From Byssochlamys sp. IMV 00236 (lineage: Eukaryota; Ascomycota; Eurotiomycetes; Eurotiales; Thermoascaceae), in contig MSJH02000499.1 in assembly GCA_001931875.2 (NCBI GenBank), forward strand, positions 1 through 25,667: 25,667 nt of DNA. Reading direction: 5' to 3'. The translations under genes and the position numbers were made by a program. A model generated the notes under the pieces. That model had not been told where the DNA came from. It searched no databases and saw only the letters and a program-made list of their open reading frames with translations. Shown in pieces: positions 1 to 8,950 of this stretch (the stretch's first letter is position 1; each line of letters opens with the position of its first letter).

Positions 1-118
1 TCTACTTTTAAAAGAAGAAAAAAAAAAAAAAAAAAAAAGAAAGGGGGAAAATTTTGATACGTTTTTAAAAAAATACAGTCACCCGAAATTGATTTCCGGA
101 CAAAATATTGAAGCGTTG
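1..118. other. Left edge, no gene seen
   Basis: AT-rich sequence with an A-run near positions 20-40. No ORF or RNA gene is visible. A TACAGTCACCCG string at 74-85 looks like the end of a Tc1/mariner-type element, but I found no partner in the window. Confidence 0.5.
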
Positions 119-387
119 AACACTACATGCACCAGAAAATACACCAGAAAATAAGCTAAATAATGTAAATACGAATTATCATAATTACACGTGTTCTTGA
201 ATCTTGGTTGATCAAACTGGCAACATAAACATGAATAAATAACAGCATTTCTTTTTTATCTCTTCTTAAAAATAAACAATTCAAGATGGTTGAATAGTTT
301 TGTTGGGTGGTATCATAAGTAATGAATAGAGGAAGCGCCTGTAGAATTAGTCTAACTCCTGGTGTATTTTCTGGTGTATGTAGTGTT
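119..387 (+). mobile_element. Inverted-repeat element, left copy (269 bp)
   Basis: The stretch begins with a 23-nt repeat (119-141, starting AACACTACATGCACCAG) and ends with its inverted copy (365-387), 22 of 23 bases matching. The interior is homologous to the element at 22410-22695 read on the minus strand. Shared blocks include GCTAAATAATGTAAATACGA just inside the outer repeat and an AT-rich leader with ATTTCTTTTT and TATCTCTTCTT. A 12-bp unit, CACCAGAAAATA, is tandemly duplicated at 130-153, in this copy only. The start codon of the following ORF (322) lies inside the element. No clear target-site duplication was found. It could be a MITE or part of a larger dispersed repeat. Confidence 0.6.
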
Positions 388-848
388 TCCTATGTAGGTC
401 AATACAAGGCAAACGGGAAAATAACGCTCTATGGCACTCATCGCCTAGAGATTTTATTACTTGAGACATCGTCTCATTTCAGGTCACTGATCGCTCCAAG
501 ATATCATTTGACCATCACAAAGGGCTATTTGGAGGGTTGTCAATGTTAAAAAAGATTGCAGACACGTTTTATTTTGCCTCGACCGACCAGTTTGGCCAGA
601 TTAAGGTCTTCTTTACTCAAGCTGCTGGTACAAATATATAATTCTACTAAAAAAAACTTGTAGAGCATCGTTTCTCTACCCCTCCTTCGGAAGCATTAGA
701 AACAATTGTCAATCCAAGCATTTTAAAGTTAACTGAAGAAAACGATAAAACTGGGGTGTATCTTCTTGATCCCTTCTTCAAAATAAAACAATATAATTTA
801 AAAATGCGAATTATTAATGGTTTTATTGAAAAGTTTTTATTGAAATAA
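322..848 (+). pseudogene. Chimeric, frameshifted copy of a mucoralean uncharacterised family gene
   Basis: The first ~22 codons (from ATG 322) lie in the inverted-repeat element. After it, the frame encodes NGKITLYGTHRLEILLLETS up to about 480. The reading then has to shift frame near 465-482 to continue as DRSKISFDHHKG...LSMLKKIADTFYFAS...GQIKVFFTQAA. A 36-nt intron (628-663, GTACAA...TACTAA...TTGTAG) joins this to a last exon ending at TAA 846-848. The pattern (aliphatic LEI..ETS, then DR..ISFD..KG..AMLK..AD..FAS) is one I recall from a large Mucorales-specific family of unknown function, but only by eye. The frameshift and short length suggest a non-functional copy. A sequencing indel could mimic this. 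The 3' end is 22 bp from the convergent Rpa49 gene. Confidence 0.5.
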
Positions 849-869
849 ACCATTCACTGTATATTAATT

Positions 870-2216
870 CTAACGACGAGGTCCACCGCCTGTTCTGACT
901 TCAGGGAATTTTAAAGGAACAACCAATTGAGCCTTCTTTGCTGATTTCGTACCAAGTTCACGACATTCCTCTGTACTTGCTTTATCTATCTTACATCCTA
1001 GTGTCTTGAATAATGATGTGATCTTGATGGGCTTGAGTAAAAGATCTTTGCCTAATTGATCAATCACCACGCTATATCCAGAGACAGAGAGGATGAGTGT
1101 AAACATGTATAAGAGAAGTTTATCTGCCATAACAGGTGTACGTCTATGAGTAGAGGATGAATTCAACGAATTATTTAGATATGATATAACTTACGTATTA
1201 GATTCTGTGTATCTTTCAGCAAGCCCATCTAATATTATGCTCGAAGGATTCTTTAGTGCTGTCTCCACCTTTCTACGATCTTTCAAGTCTGATGCACGCA
1301 CACGGACGTAATATGCCATGAGAATATTGATATACATCAACGTGCGAACACGCTTACGATCCTTCTTTCCTGAAGCTGCAATGATGGCCATCAGACGATC
1401 ATTGATGAATTTAGAGTCACGATAAGCCAGATGAGACTTTACGCCTTCTAATGATGTTTCCTTTAATAATTCCTTGGGATTGATTGAGTTGAGCTCTTCA
1501 TCTGTCACAATCGATGACAGATCATAAGCTTCCTCAGGTGACTCAGCTTCGATGTTGTGTTTGGGAACAGGTAATGCCGTTTCCATTGATTTCTTAAGTT
1601 CGTCCTTCTTGGGTATGTTGGCTGTTGATTTACCAATCTCTGAATGCAAATTATCCATTTCGTCTGCCAACTGCTCACCCGTAACCAAGTTGCGTTCATC
1701 GCTATTCAGCTGTTTCTTGGCCTTGACTGTACCGAAAGCCAAACCGAGAGCAGCACGGGCTGCCATACCACGGGCCGTGCTTCCTTGTACGTTCGATTCT
1801 GATTGTAAGGCCTTTACGGTTCGATTCATTCTCATGATGGGTGCATTCGTGATACTAAGTGTATTCTCTTTCTTGGAATAAACACCAACAAGATACTTAC
1901 AGTGAGTGTCAATAGCATCTCGTCCGAAATTGGAGCCAGTGTATATCACTTTTTCTGTTTCGCCGGAAATGACTCGTTGTTCAGCTTTTTTGTCTTCTTG
2001 TTCACGTCTGTGAGGTGTATAAATCAAGTCAGAGGGAGGCTTTGTACCAGGAAAGGCCACTAAAAGAAGAGAGGGTCATTAGTTCTTTTTATTCAAAATA
2101 AGTAAAAAAAAAAAAAGGTTACCCAAGTAAGGTGGCTCTACATCAGTTTGTTTTTCAGCAACTACGATTTTAACATGACGTGAGGATTGTTCGTCAGAAT
2201 GCTTTCTCTTTCCCAT
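870..2216 (-). CDS. rpa49: DNA-directed RNA polymerase I subunit Rpa49 (A49/PAF53-like)
   Basis: Three exons on the minus strand: 2123-2216, 1195-2059 and 870-1143. Phases agree at both introns (2060-2122, donor GTAACC; 1144-1194, donor GTAAGT). They encode 410 aa, close to the roughly 415 aa of the yeast subunit. The N-terminus MGKRKHSDEQ leads into a predicted beta-rich dimerisation region (FPGTKPPSDLIYTPHRRE, then YTGSNFGRDAIDTHCKYLVGV). A basic linker follows, containing TARGMAARAALGLAFGTVKAK, and then a helical C-terminal half (MYINILMAYY...LKPIKITSLFKTLGCKI) matching the tandem winged-helix region. In other fungi A49 pairs with A34.5 on Pol I in the nucleolus and aids initiation and elongation. 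Start chosen at ATG 2216 because it gives an in-frame first exon with a consensus donor. The ending VRTGGGPRR is unremarkable. Confidence 0.88.
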
Positions 2217-2418
2217 TTTTTAATCTAATCTCTAATAAAGGTTTCCCTTTCCCTGTAGTCAATTTTAAAAATGAAAGGCGGTGGCTTAAAAGCAGTCCTT
2301 TAAGCTGTGTGTCCTACACAGCTGCATTTCCAGCTGGGGCCAAATAAAATGAATGAATCAAACAAGCAATTATTATCATTAAATTTAATTATTATTTATT
2401 AGTATAATAGATAATCCA
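2217..2418. promoter_or_regulatory. Rpa49 upstream region with a perfect hairpin
   Basis: This short spacer separates the Rpa49 start from the 3' end of the next minus-strand gene. It holds a perfect 8-bp inverted repeat, AGCTGTGT (2303-2310) and ACACAGCT (2316-2323), with a 5-nt loop. It could act as a protein-binding palindrome for Rpa49 or as an RNA hairpin downstream of the pseudo-GTPase gene. The AT-rich part at 2345-2400 probably contains the pseudo-GTPase 3' UTR and polyadenylation signals. Confidence 0.3.
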
Positions 2419-3906
2419 TTACATGATTGTACATCCTGTTGCTGCGCTTAATGTATCAGTACCACTAAACCCAGAAGCCATCAGGTTGACTGCACTTGCT
2501 GGATCCATAAAGGAACCAGCCATAGTGTTTAAAGAATCACCATTGAACTGACTCAAATTATTCAAAAGATTCGAGGAAGAGTCAAATCCAAACTGAGATG
2601 GATCAAAATTGAATGAAGCATCCGTATTAAAAGACTGCTGAGTGGGATCAAAGTTGAAAGAAGGGTCAGTGTTGAATGACTGTTGGGTTGTGTCCATAAA
2701 GTTACTAGGATCCATATTAAAGTCTGCTCCAAATGAGCTACTACTGCTATTGTCATTAGAAGAAAAGCTAAAAGCGGAGGATGTGTCACTGGTAGGAGTG
2801 GTGCTTTCCAACTGCTGCTGTATGATTTGCTGTATTCGCTGTTGTTGTTGTTTCTGAATATTTTGTATGTATTGTAAAACCTGTTGTTGCTGAATGTGAG
2901 GATTGATGAAAGATGGCATGCTGAACGATGTCTGCTGTGGACGGTTGAAAGAATGTTGTTGCTGCTGTTGTTGTTGTGGGTTATTATATGCCTGTGGACG
3001 TGAATTAGAATACGCCTGCGGACGTGCATTGTGTACCTGTGGCTGAGTGTTATTATATGATTGTGGGTTGGTATATGACTGTGGCCGTGGGTTTATATAT
3101 GGATTCTGTGCCGATGGATTGGTATACGTATGAGTTGGGTGCTGAAAGCTATTTGGACGACGTGGTAAGGGAGGACTCATACTCTGGGGACGAGGATTCA
3201 ATGCAGGCATGGTAGAAGCTCGTTTCTGCTGTGATGAACGCGATGAGTGTGGATGAATCTGTTGTTTTTGTTTCATTAAGAGCTCCTTTAACCGCTGTTC
3301 TTGTTCTTTGATATGCTTTGCTTCGATCTTCTTTACATACTCTGTTAAAAGTTCACTCTGTTCTGGCATCGAATAACCGACAAATCTGTTGGTGATGAGC
3401 AGTATATCATTATCAGGTACCTTAACGCCTGCACCTTGATGATAAGCGGTTAAGAGTGTTTTTCTGAAACTATTGTCTTCTGCAACTTTGAAATATAAGT
3501 TTGTTGATAGCAAATTGAAAACAAGGGCGTATTTTGCATTGGGGGTATGAAAGTACCTTTTGATGGTTCTCATCATCTCAAGATCAATGCTATGAACGCT
3601 TTCAACATTCAACGTGACCACAAAACAGATGATGTAGGGTGAAGCCAGGAGATTCAACTGGTTGATGATGTCGCCTGCGTTTTGCTTTGTGATGTTTTCA
3701 TCTGCTGCATCATATAAGCGATGTGGATCCATTATGTGATATATGCCCTTATCAGTAACCAGTTCGACGATCTTGGCTAGCCTGTGATAGGGACCAAAGG
3801 TGAAAGTCTTTACTGTCCTTGAGCTGAATGCTTGTGTAAGCGTAGATATGCCAATCCTTGAAACACCCACCAAGATAATATTGATTTTAGGCTTTTGAAT
3901 ATTCAT
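2419..3906 (-). CDS. Pseudo-GTPase of AIG1 type with Q/N-rich tail and CaaX box
   Basis: Single-exon ORF of 495 aa. Residues ~8-180 look like an AIG1/TRAFAC P-loop domain: a beta strand INIILVG, then GVSRIGIST in the Walker A position, IMDPHRLYD where AIG1 proteins have a DTPG-type G3 motif, and strand/helix order as expected (FVVTLNVES, YALVFNLLS). Key residues are missing. The Walker A lysine is Ile20 (codon ATA, 3847-3849), G3 reads D60-P-H-R, and no NKxD-like G4 is seen, so nucleotide hydrolysis is unlikely. A charged helix (183-217, KKIEAKHIKEQEQRLKEL) follows. Then comes a ~280-aa low-complexity tail rich in Q, N, S and P, with RPQSYTNPQSY-like and SFNTDPSFNFDP-like repeats. The protein ends in CTIM, a CaaX box suited to farnesylation, which would place it on a membrane. 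Function unknown. The ORF is certain; the AIG1 label is moderate. Confidence 0.75.
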   Translation of the reverse strand: MNIQKPKINIILVGVSRIGISTLTQAFSSRTVKTFTFGPYHRLAKIVELVTDKGIYHIMDPHRLYDAADENITKQNAGDIINQLNLLASPYIICFVVTLNVESVHSIDLEMMRTIKRYFHTPNAKYALVFNLLSTNLYFKVAEDNSFRKTLLTAYHQGAGVKVPDNDILLITNRFVGYSMPEQSELLTEYVKKIEAKHIKEQEQRLKELLMKQKQQIHPHSSRSSQQKRASTMPALNPRPQSMSPPLPRRPNSFQHPTHTYTNPSAQNPYINPRPQSYTNPQSYNNTQPQVHNARPQAYSNSRPQAYNNPQQQQQQQHSFNRPQQTSFSMPSFINPHIQQQQVLQYIQNIQKQQQQRIQQIIQQQLESTTPTSDTSSAFSFSSNDNSSSSSFGADFNMDPSNFMDTTQQSFNTDPSFNFDPTQQSFNTDASFNFDPSQFGFDSSSNLLNNLSQFNGDSLNTMAGSFMDPASAVNLMASGFSGTDTLSAATGCTIM

Positions 3907-5000
3907 AACTGATACAACAATGAAAAAGAGGAAAGAAAAAGAAAAAATAACGATTGAGGCGCAGGGGAAAAGGTGGATCTATATGAGAATACTTGTGTAA
4001 TCAAAGCGTGGATCTTTGAAATCACAACAAACCTCTTTATGAAATCTCTTGTCGATTTGACACAAAATATAAGTCTTTTCTAAAGTATATTGTAGAATAT
4101 ATCAAGTTTGTATAAAACAGAGAGATGTTGGTTTTTATAAAGTGTAAAAGATCAGTGTACAACTGGTGGAACTGAGATGAAACTCAAAGTACATGTGTCA
4201 CCTAGTTGTATGCTTTTGGCTATTTTAATATGTACTTCTTTCCTGGTACTTTACCAGTAGCAGCATGATCCTACTTATTGTAGCACTTGTATGAAAGACA
4301 GAATCAAAGGATCATAAATGATCACAGTAAGAGTATAACAAAGTCAGCATGTGTTCACAATAAAAAGTAAAATTAGGATAGCAAAGAAAGGATCGACAGT
4401 GTGAATAGCATTGTTTACCCATATGCGCCTTTCGTTCTCTTTATTGTCTCTGAATAGACGCCGTTTACTTTATATGAAAAGATTCACAAATAACTTTATA
4501 CAATATATATTAAAAATGAAGTGAGTGTTTAAACAGAGCCATATTCTATATACATTTAAAGGTAAATGACTGACTTTGTAATCTGTGATCGGGTCAAAAA
4601 CGTCATCTTTAATAAGATCATACTTCTCTTGTTATGCTTTAAAGTTGATGTAGCGTTCTTTTTGTACAATAAAAGTTGTACATGCGAAAGAGATAAAAGA
4701 ATAATCATCGTCATGTGACATTAATTACTTTTTATTACAGCTGAGTGACGGTGGCTACAAAAAAGACTCACTAGACAGCGTGTGAGTTGCAACTTTTTTG
4801 ATAATCATACCTGAACATTGTTCCTAAACTAAAAAAAGAAAAATAAAGGGGGAGGGGGACATTAAGTAGATGTCTAAGGGTTTCATGACCTATTTTTTGC
4901 TCTCCTTCTTATGAAACGACTCTTTATTACTTCTATTAAACAGTACATCCAAAGTAAGAATAGCTTCGTCTTACATGATGAATAAAGTCAATTAGCAGTA
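3907..5000. other. Intergenic region, no gene recognised
   Basis: About 1.1 kb of AT-rich sequence, with no long ORF on either strand and no tRNA-like signal that I could find. It probably contains the promoter of the minus-strand pseudo-GTPase gene (3907 upward) and that of the weakly predicted plus-strand gene at 5001. Confidence 0.5.
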
Positions 5001-5552
5001 ATGGATGACCAAAACGTGGCTCTGAGTAACGACCCCTTTTTGAAAGCAATGGTTAATTTTAAGTTTGATATTTTTGGGGGGGGAGAATTAAGGGATCTCT
5101 CATACGGAAACAACAAAATGTGTGTTCAAGAATATCCAACTACCCCACTATTTGCTGTCTTCTAAATAATATACATAATCACAAATCGGTCTTTCTTTAG
5201 TGATAAGAGCTGAACTACTTACAAAGGAAGGAAGCAAGATTGATTAATGACGATGCTCTTTTTCTTAATCACGCGGATCAAACAGAAAATGCCATGTTGA
5301 AGATGAGTCATATCGTCTGCGGTTACGGGTAAAGTTTGTTTTAATGTAGGATTGGTAAAAACACAAAGATTTTATATGTACGAAATAAAGAATGCAGGAT
5401 TTTTAAACAGTAATGAACATACACATACAGCAATGAAGGGTATAACTAATAGCATCGACTATGGACATTCATCGGTAGATTTGAAGAAATTGAAGAAATG
5501 GATCGTGGTTGATAATTTAATAATTTCAAATGCTGAAGAGGTTTCGTTTTAG
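5001..5552 (+). CDS. Possible small spliced gene, 103 aa, unrecognised
   Basis: A tentative three-exon model: 5001-5051 (MDDQNVALSNDPFLKAM), 5210-5328 (LNYLQRKEARLINDDALFLN...MSHIVCGYG) and 5411-5552 (NEHTHTAMKGITNSIDYGHS...SNAEEVSF). Phases agree. Donors are GTTAAT and GTAAAG; acceptors are AGAG and ACAG. The first acceptor lies just after TTTAG, and that nearer site would give an immediate stop, which weakens the model. The exon 2 sequence looks protein-like (amphipathic, acidic and Leu-rich). I do not recognise the family. It could also be a decayed gene. Confidence 0.3.
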
Positions 5553-5628
5553 TATTTGACGCTCGTGACATGATCAATCCTCGAATGCCTATTGCCATGT
5601 TAGTTTTTATATAAAACGAAAAGGGGCT

Positions 5629-5774
5629 TTACTTACTGTAAATAAATAAAAAGATAAGTTTCATGTATTCAAATGTATTTATTTCGTTTACCTTAGATAT
5701 GTAAATGCTGCTGTGCCAAAGACTGCGCCAACGTATAATCCAACTGCATTCAACTTGAGTGTATTGTACATCAT
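5629..5774 (-). CDS. Possible 29-aa single-pass membrane microprotein
   Basis: Exon 1 (5692-5774) begins with two ATGs and encodes MMYNTLKLNAVGLYVGAVFG followed by TAAFTYL, a clear hydrophobic helix. A 56-nt intron (donor GTAAAC, polypyrimidine-rich end, acceptor TTTACAG) leads to a 7-nt exon giving Ser-Lys-stop at 5629-5635. The total is 29 residues: a short positive/polar N-terminus, one membrane span and a terminal lysine. This layout resembles tiny mitochondrial inner-membrane subunits, but I cannot match it to a named one. It runs convergently with the predicted gene ending at 5552. Support is an ATG, splice signals and a membrane-type sequence only. Confidence 0.35.
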
Positions 5775-6188
5775 TTTAAAAATAATAAGAGAGAAAGAAA
5801 AGAGAGAGAGAGATTAAAAGGTTTTTATTTAAATACACAAAAGAAATATTTCAAACTCCCTTTTGTAGTGTGTGTATGTGTGTATGAATTCATCTCCCAA
5901 AATAGCTTCGAAACAAGTTATTTCCCTTTTTACACTTGATAATAATAAATATCATAAATATGCATCTTAATGCATTGATTATCATTTAAAATAGGCGCAG
6001 ATGTAAGCAAGATGAAGATCAAGTCAAAAGAACAATGAGGACAAGTTCGTGTGAAAAATACTACCAATAAAAGGCAAGCCCCAACCCACAGATACCGAAC
6101 TTGTAAGCCCTAATTTGGTACACTTTTCGAACTCAATAGACCGTCAAGGTCAAAATACTGTTCTTTCTGTACAGTCTCTAGCTTTGCA
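5775..6188. other. Intergenic, GA-rich tract then AT-rich spacer
   Basis: A GA-rich run at about 5790-5815 lies just upstream of the 29-aa ORF (CT-rich on its coding strand, as in other promoters here). The rest shows no gene. It may hold divergent promoters for the minus-strand 29-aa ORF and the plus-strand gene at 6189. Confidence 0.4.
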
Positions 6189-7626
6189 ATGAACTATGAA
6201 ATGACTTTTTATCACAAAGATGGAAGGAGGGGCATCTTTGATGATGAAGAAAATGAAGCAAACCAGTACGATGATATTCCTTCATTTCCGCCTACAAAAA
6301 AAATAACAGACTTTGAGTCGCAGTCAGTCGAGAAACCTGATGTTAATATGACTGGAATGAGCTTCAAAAAAAAAAAAAGAAAGAGAAGCTGAATACAATA
6401 TATGCACATACTAGAATCGATACATGTATTTCTTCTTCCTAAAACAGAAAAGTATGAAACAAGAGGAAAAAGACCCAGATAGCTTCGTGTTTCACAAGAA
6501 AACAAACGTTGTTATCGTATTTACCCTATCAATACTTAATCTTATGGGATTACTCTAAATCTACACTCTTAGGATGAATAATACAAAGAAACTGACCACA
6601 ATACATGTTATTATTGGTCAAGTAATACTCCTGTTTGCATATAAAATGATGATGTTGTAAATAATGAATTCTTTCTCTTTCTTTTTTCTTGTCCTTTATA
6701 AAAAGACTTATCGGCATACATCTGCGTCTCATTATTACCCTCCTGGAGTTTCATAGCTATGTCTTTGAAAAAGACGTTGATATAACAGAAAGCGACATCG
6801 TCGTAAAAATCTGGGCGCCAATCTTGGGGAGATTGTTCAGAAGAACAGATCTTAGGACAAAGTGGTACGTAATAATATATCTATTTGACACCGAATTCAT
6901 CTGTTATAACAAATTATTTAGGGGAGAGAGTGTCGGCGATTCCCATAATGCTTCTAGAGACCCAGGTTTTAAAGTGGACCTAAGAGTTGTCAAGGACACC
7001 ATGTCCAGAAGAAGAAAGGAAGCCGATAACGCTAACGTTGAGATTGCCAGATTCAACCCTAGCATGATCAAGATCACCAATGACAGGACGAAACTCCTCA
7101 TTGAAAGCAAGACACTTCTGGACAAGCTGATCAAAGAAGTGCCATATATATCTCAAAGCATTGCCATCCCTGGCTTACAGATAACAGGTACATCAATTTT
7201 TACGAAATAAACAACTTCTCTAATTTCCAATTATTTTGTAGGGAGCAGAGTGACTTTGTTCTCCCTGGAGTTAGGAACAAACAGACTATATGTTGGGGTG
7301 AAGGAAGGTGTGGCGGTCATTCCCAACCATGTTGCACGGATCAAGGAATTTAGAGAAGTAATCATGTTGCTATATAAAATCAAAGTAAGTATAGAAAAGT
7401 TATGTGATACAATCAAGTGTTCTAATGAATGCAAAAGAATGCAACAATGGATATTGTAAGCTGCAACTTAATGAACAATGATTGCGGCAGCGACATTGAC
7501 AATAGCAGCAACAACAACAACAATGATAGGCCAGCTTCTTGGACTCGAGGAACTTGGGTTCCTCCAAACACGTACAAGAAAAAAAGGTTGTCAAGTATAC
7601 CCGATGTACTGTATTTTTGGGTTTAA
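6189..7626 (+). pseudogene. Mucoralean uncharacterised family gene, intact 3' half, doubtful 5' half
   Basis: The 3' half splices cleanly: an exon ending at 6864, then 6922-7187, 7242-7384 and 7438-7626 (stop 7624-7626), all with GT-AG introns and matching phase. It reads YVFEKDVDITESDIVVKIWA..., LFRRTDLRTKWGESVGDSH, SRRRKEADNANVEIARFNPS, NDRTKLLIESKTLLDKLIKE, then SRVTLFSLELGTNRLYVGVKEG and RPASWTRGTWVPPN. I recall this pattern from a repeated Mucorales family of unknown function. Upstream, an ORF at 6189-6392 (acidic, ending in a K/R-rich run after an A-tract) and a stretch at 6450-6556 look coding. I could not join them to the 3' exons without stops, and the usual longer N-terminal half seems missing. 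It could be a truncated copy or a gene with unrecognised exons. Confidence 0.55.
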
Positions 7627-7999
7627 ATTGTAGCATATAAAGACATTATATATTTTATCACTTCTCAAATACGAATTGTCTTTATTGATTTCATTTTTGG
7701 CACCTTTTAAATTTTCTGCATCATCGCTTTAATATGCTGTACATTAGAATAGGAATAATAATAAATACACTATGCCTTTTATAATTATTACAATTCATAA
7801 ACAGTTCAGATAGTTAGTTGAAGCATGTAGTTTCATTGAACCATCCCTTCATTCAAAGATTTCAGGACCTATTCGAGTTTCTGCTGGCATTAATCCGACT
7901 AATGGTGATGACAAGGTCCATATTTGGTAATCACAACTTTTACCGCAGCTTTATTATTTTTCTCTCTTTTTCTCTCTTTCTCTTTATAAAAACAAAACA
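7627..7999. other. Intergenic spacer upstream of CRIPT
   Basis: An AT-rich 3' flank of the preceding gene, followed by a CT-rich tract at about 7955-7985 (TTTTTCTCTCTTTTTCTCTC-like) just before the CRIPT start. The tract probably belongs to the CRIPT promoter or 5' UTR. No other gene seen. Confidence 0.4.
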
Positions 8000-8464
8000 A
8001 TGGTTTGCAAAAAGTGTGAAAAGAAGTTAATTGCAGTGGCTGCACCAGACACATGGAAAGAAGGATCAAATAACGCAATTGGTAATTACACGTCTTTCTT
8101 TCTCTCTTTCATTTGGAAATATTGACTTTTTTTTTTTTAAATGTAGCTGGATCTTCTGGAAGAAAGATCAATCAAAACAAGTTGTTATCAAAATCTGCAA
8201 AAGCAAAGTAAGCAAGGATATCACAAAAAGATAAATATGATAACATTTATAATAGTCGCTTTAATCCTTTAGAAGGCAAGTGTAAATTATGTAAAAACAG
8301 AGTTCATCAGACCAAAGCAAATTATTGTCAAGGTAAATCAAATATTATCATACTTAAACATCATTCACATTATATTCCTAGATTGTGCATATAAAAAGGG
8401 TATTTGTGCCATCTGTGGAAAGCAAGTATTAGATACCACTAATTACAAACAGTCTTCAAAGTAA
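8000..8464 (+). CDS. CRIPT: CRIPT family zinc protein
   Basis: Four exons (8000-8081, 8147-8207, 8256-8332, 8382-8464) with consistent phases give 100 aa; human CRIPT has 101. The protein starts MVCKKCEKKL and continues TPDTWKDG-like as APDTWKEGSNN, then GRKINQNKLLSKSAKA. The Cys pairs are C57-x2-C60 (CKLCKNRVHQ), C72-x2-C75 (YCQDCAYKKG) and C82-x2-C85 (CAICGKQVLD), with the near-invariant end DTTNYKQSSK. With C3/C6 this makes four CxxC pairs for zinc. Intron 2 (8208-8255) removes an in-frame TAA and restores the conserved join KANRFNPLEG. CRIPT was named as a PDZ-binding protein in animals and has since been linked to the minor spliceosome; from memory, Mucoromycota keep minor-spliceosome parts. 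Identification is strong, the role here is inferred. Confidence 0.93.
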
Positions 8465-8950
8465 AAATATATATGCAGCATCACCCATTATTACACTTTT
8501 ATCGCACCTTCATTATTGTTCAATTTTTTCAATTTAGATTTAATTACAAGCTTTTCTTGTTCTACAGTCATGGTCAATCTACCATTCAATCTACTTTAAA
8601 AAACACATTTTTATACAATAAAATAACAATTAAGCAATGCGTCATCAAAAGTTCCACAGATCTCTTGTCTGTCTATCATTTGGTCTGGATTTTTGTTGTT
8701 CATAGTAAAGTTGATCTCTCATATGAACTCATGTAACTTCACGAGTCATTTACAAAATAAGCAATCAATCAATTCAATAGTGTAACACAACTCATTTGGT
8801 CGGTTGAACTAGAACTTATTACCCTTTCCCTCTCCTCTCTTTTTCATTTTCCCCCTTTCTTTCCCCCCCTCTCCTTTTTTTATAGTCCTTTCTTTCTAGT
8901 TTTTCTATGTTTAACATATAAATAATAAAACTGAAAGAATAAACTAACAA
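8465..8950. promoter_or_regulatory. Spacer with a long polypyrimidine tract before the UPF0658 gene
   Basis: No gene seen. A nearly uninterrupted C/T tract runs from about 8821 to 8882 on the plus strand and ends ~70 bp before the predicted start codon at 8951. Similar shorter CT tracts precede other genes in this window, so it is probably a core-promoter or 5' UTR feature. Confidence 0.45.

Noticed and set aside
74..118. TACAGTCACCCG string resembling a Tc1/mariner terminus
   Set aside because: No inverted partner found in the window, so there is no basis to call an element.
647..853. Minus-strand ORF over the 322-848 pseudogene
   Set aside because: It is antisense to the last exon, which has better coding character and a splice site.
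2562..3029. 155-codon ORF in another frame of the pseudo-GTPase tail
   Set aside because: A shadow produced by the CAA/AAC-rich repeat tail; composition is His/Ser/Ile artefact.
5352..5552. 66-codon ORF taken as a stand-alone gene
   Set aside because: It starts with TTG, and only its 3' part joins sensibly as an exon to upstream sequence. Reported only as an exon of the tentative 5001-5552 gene.
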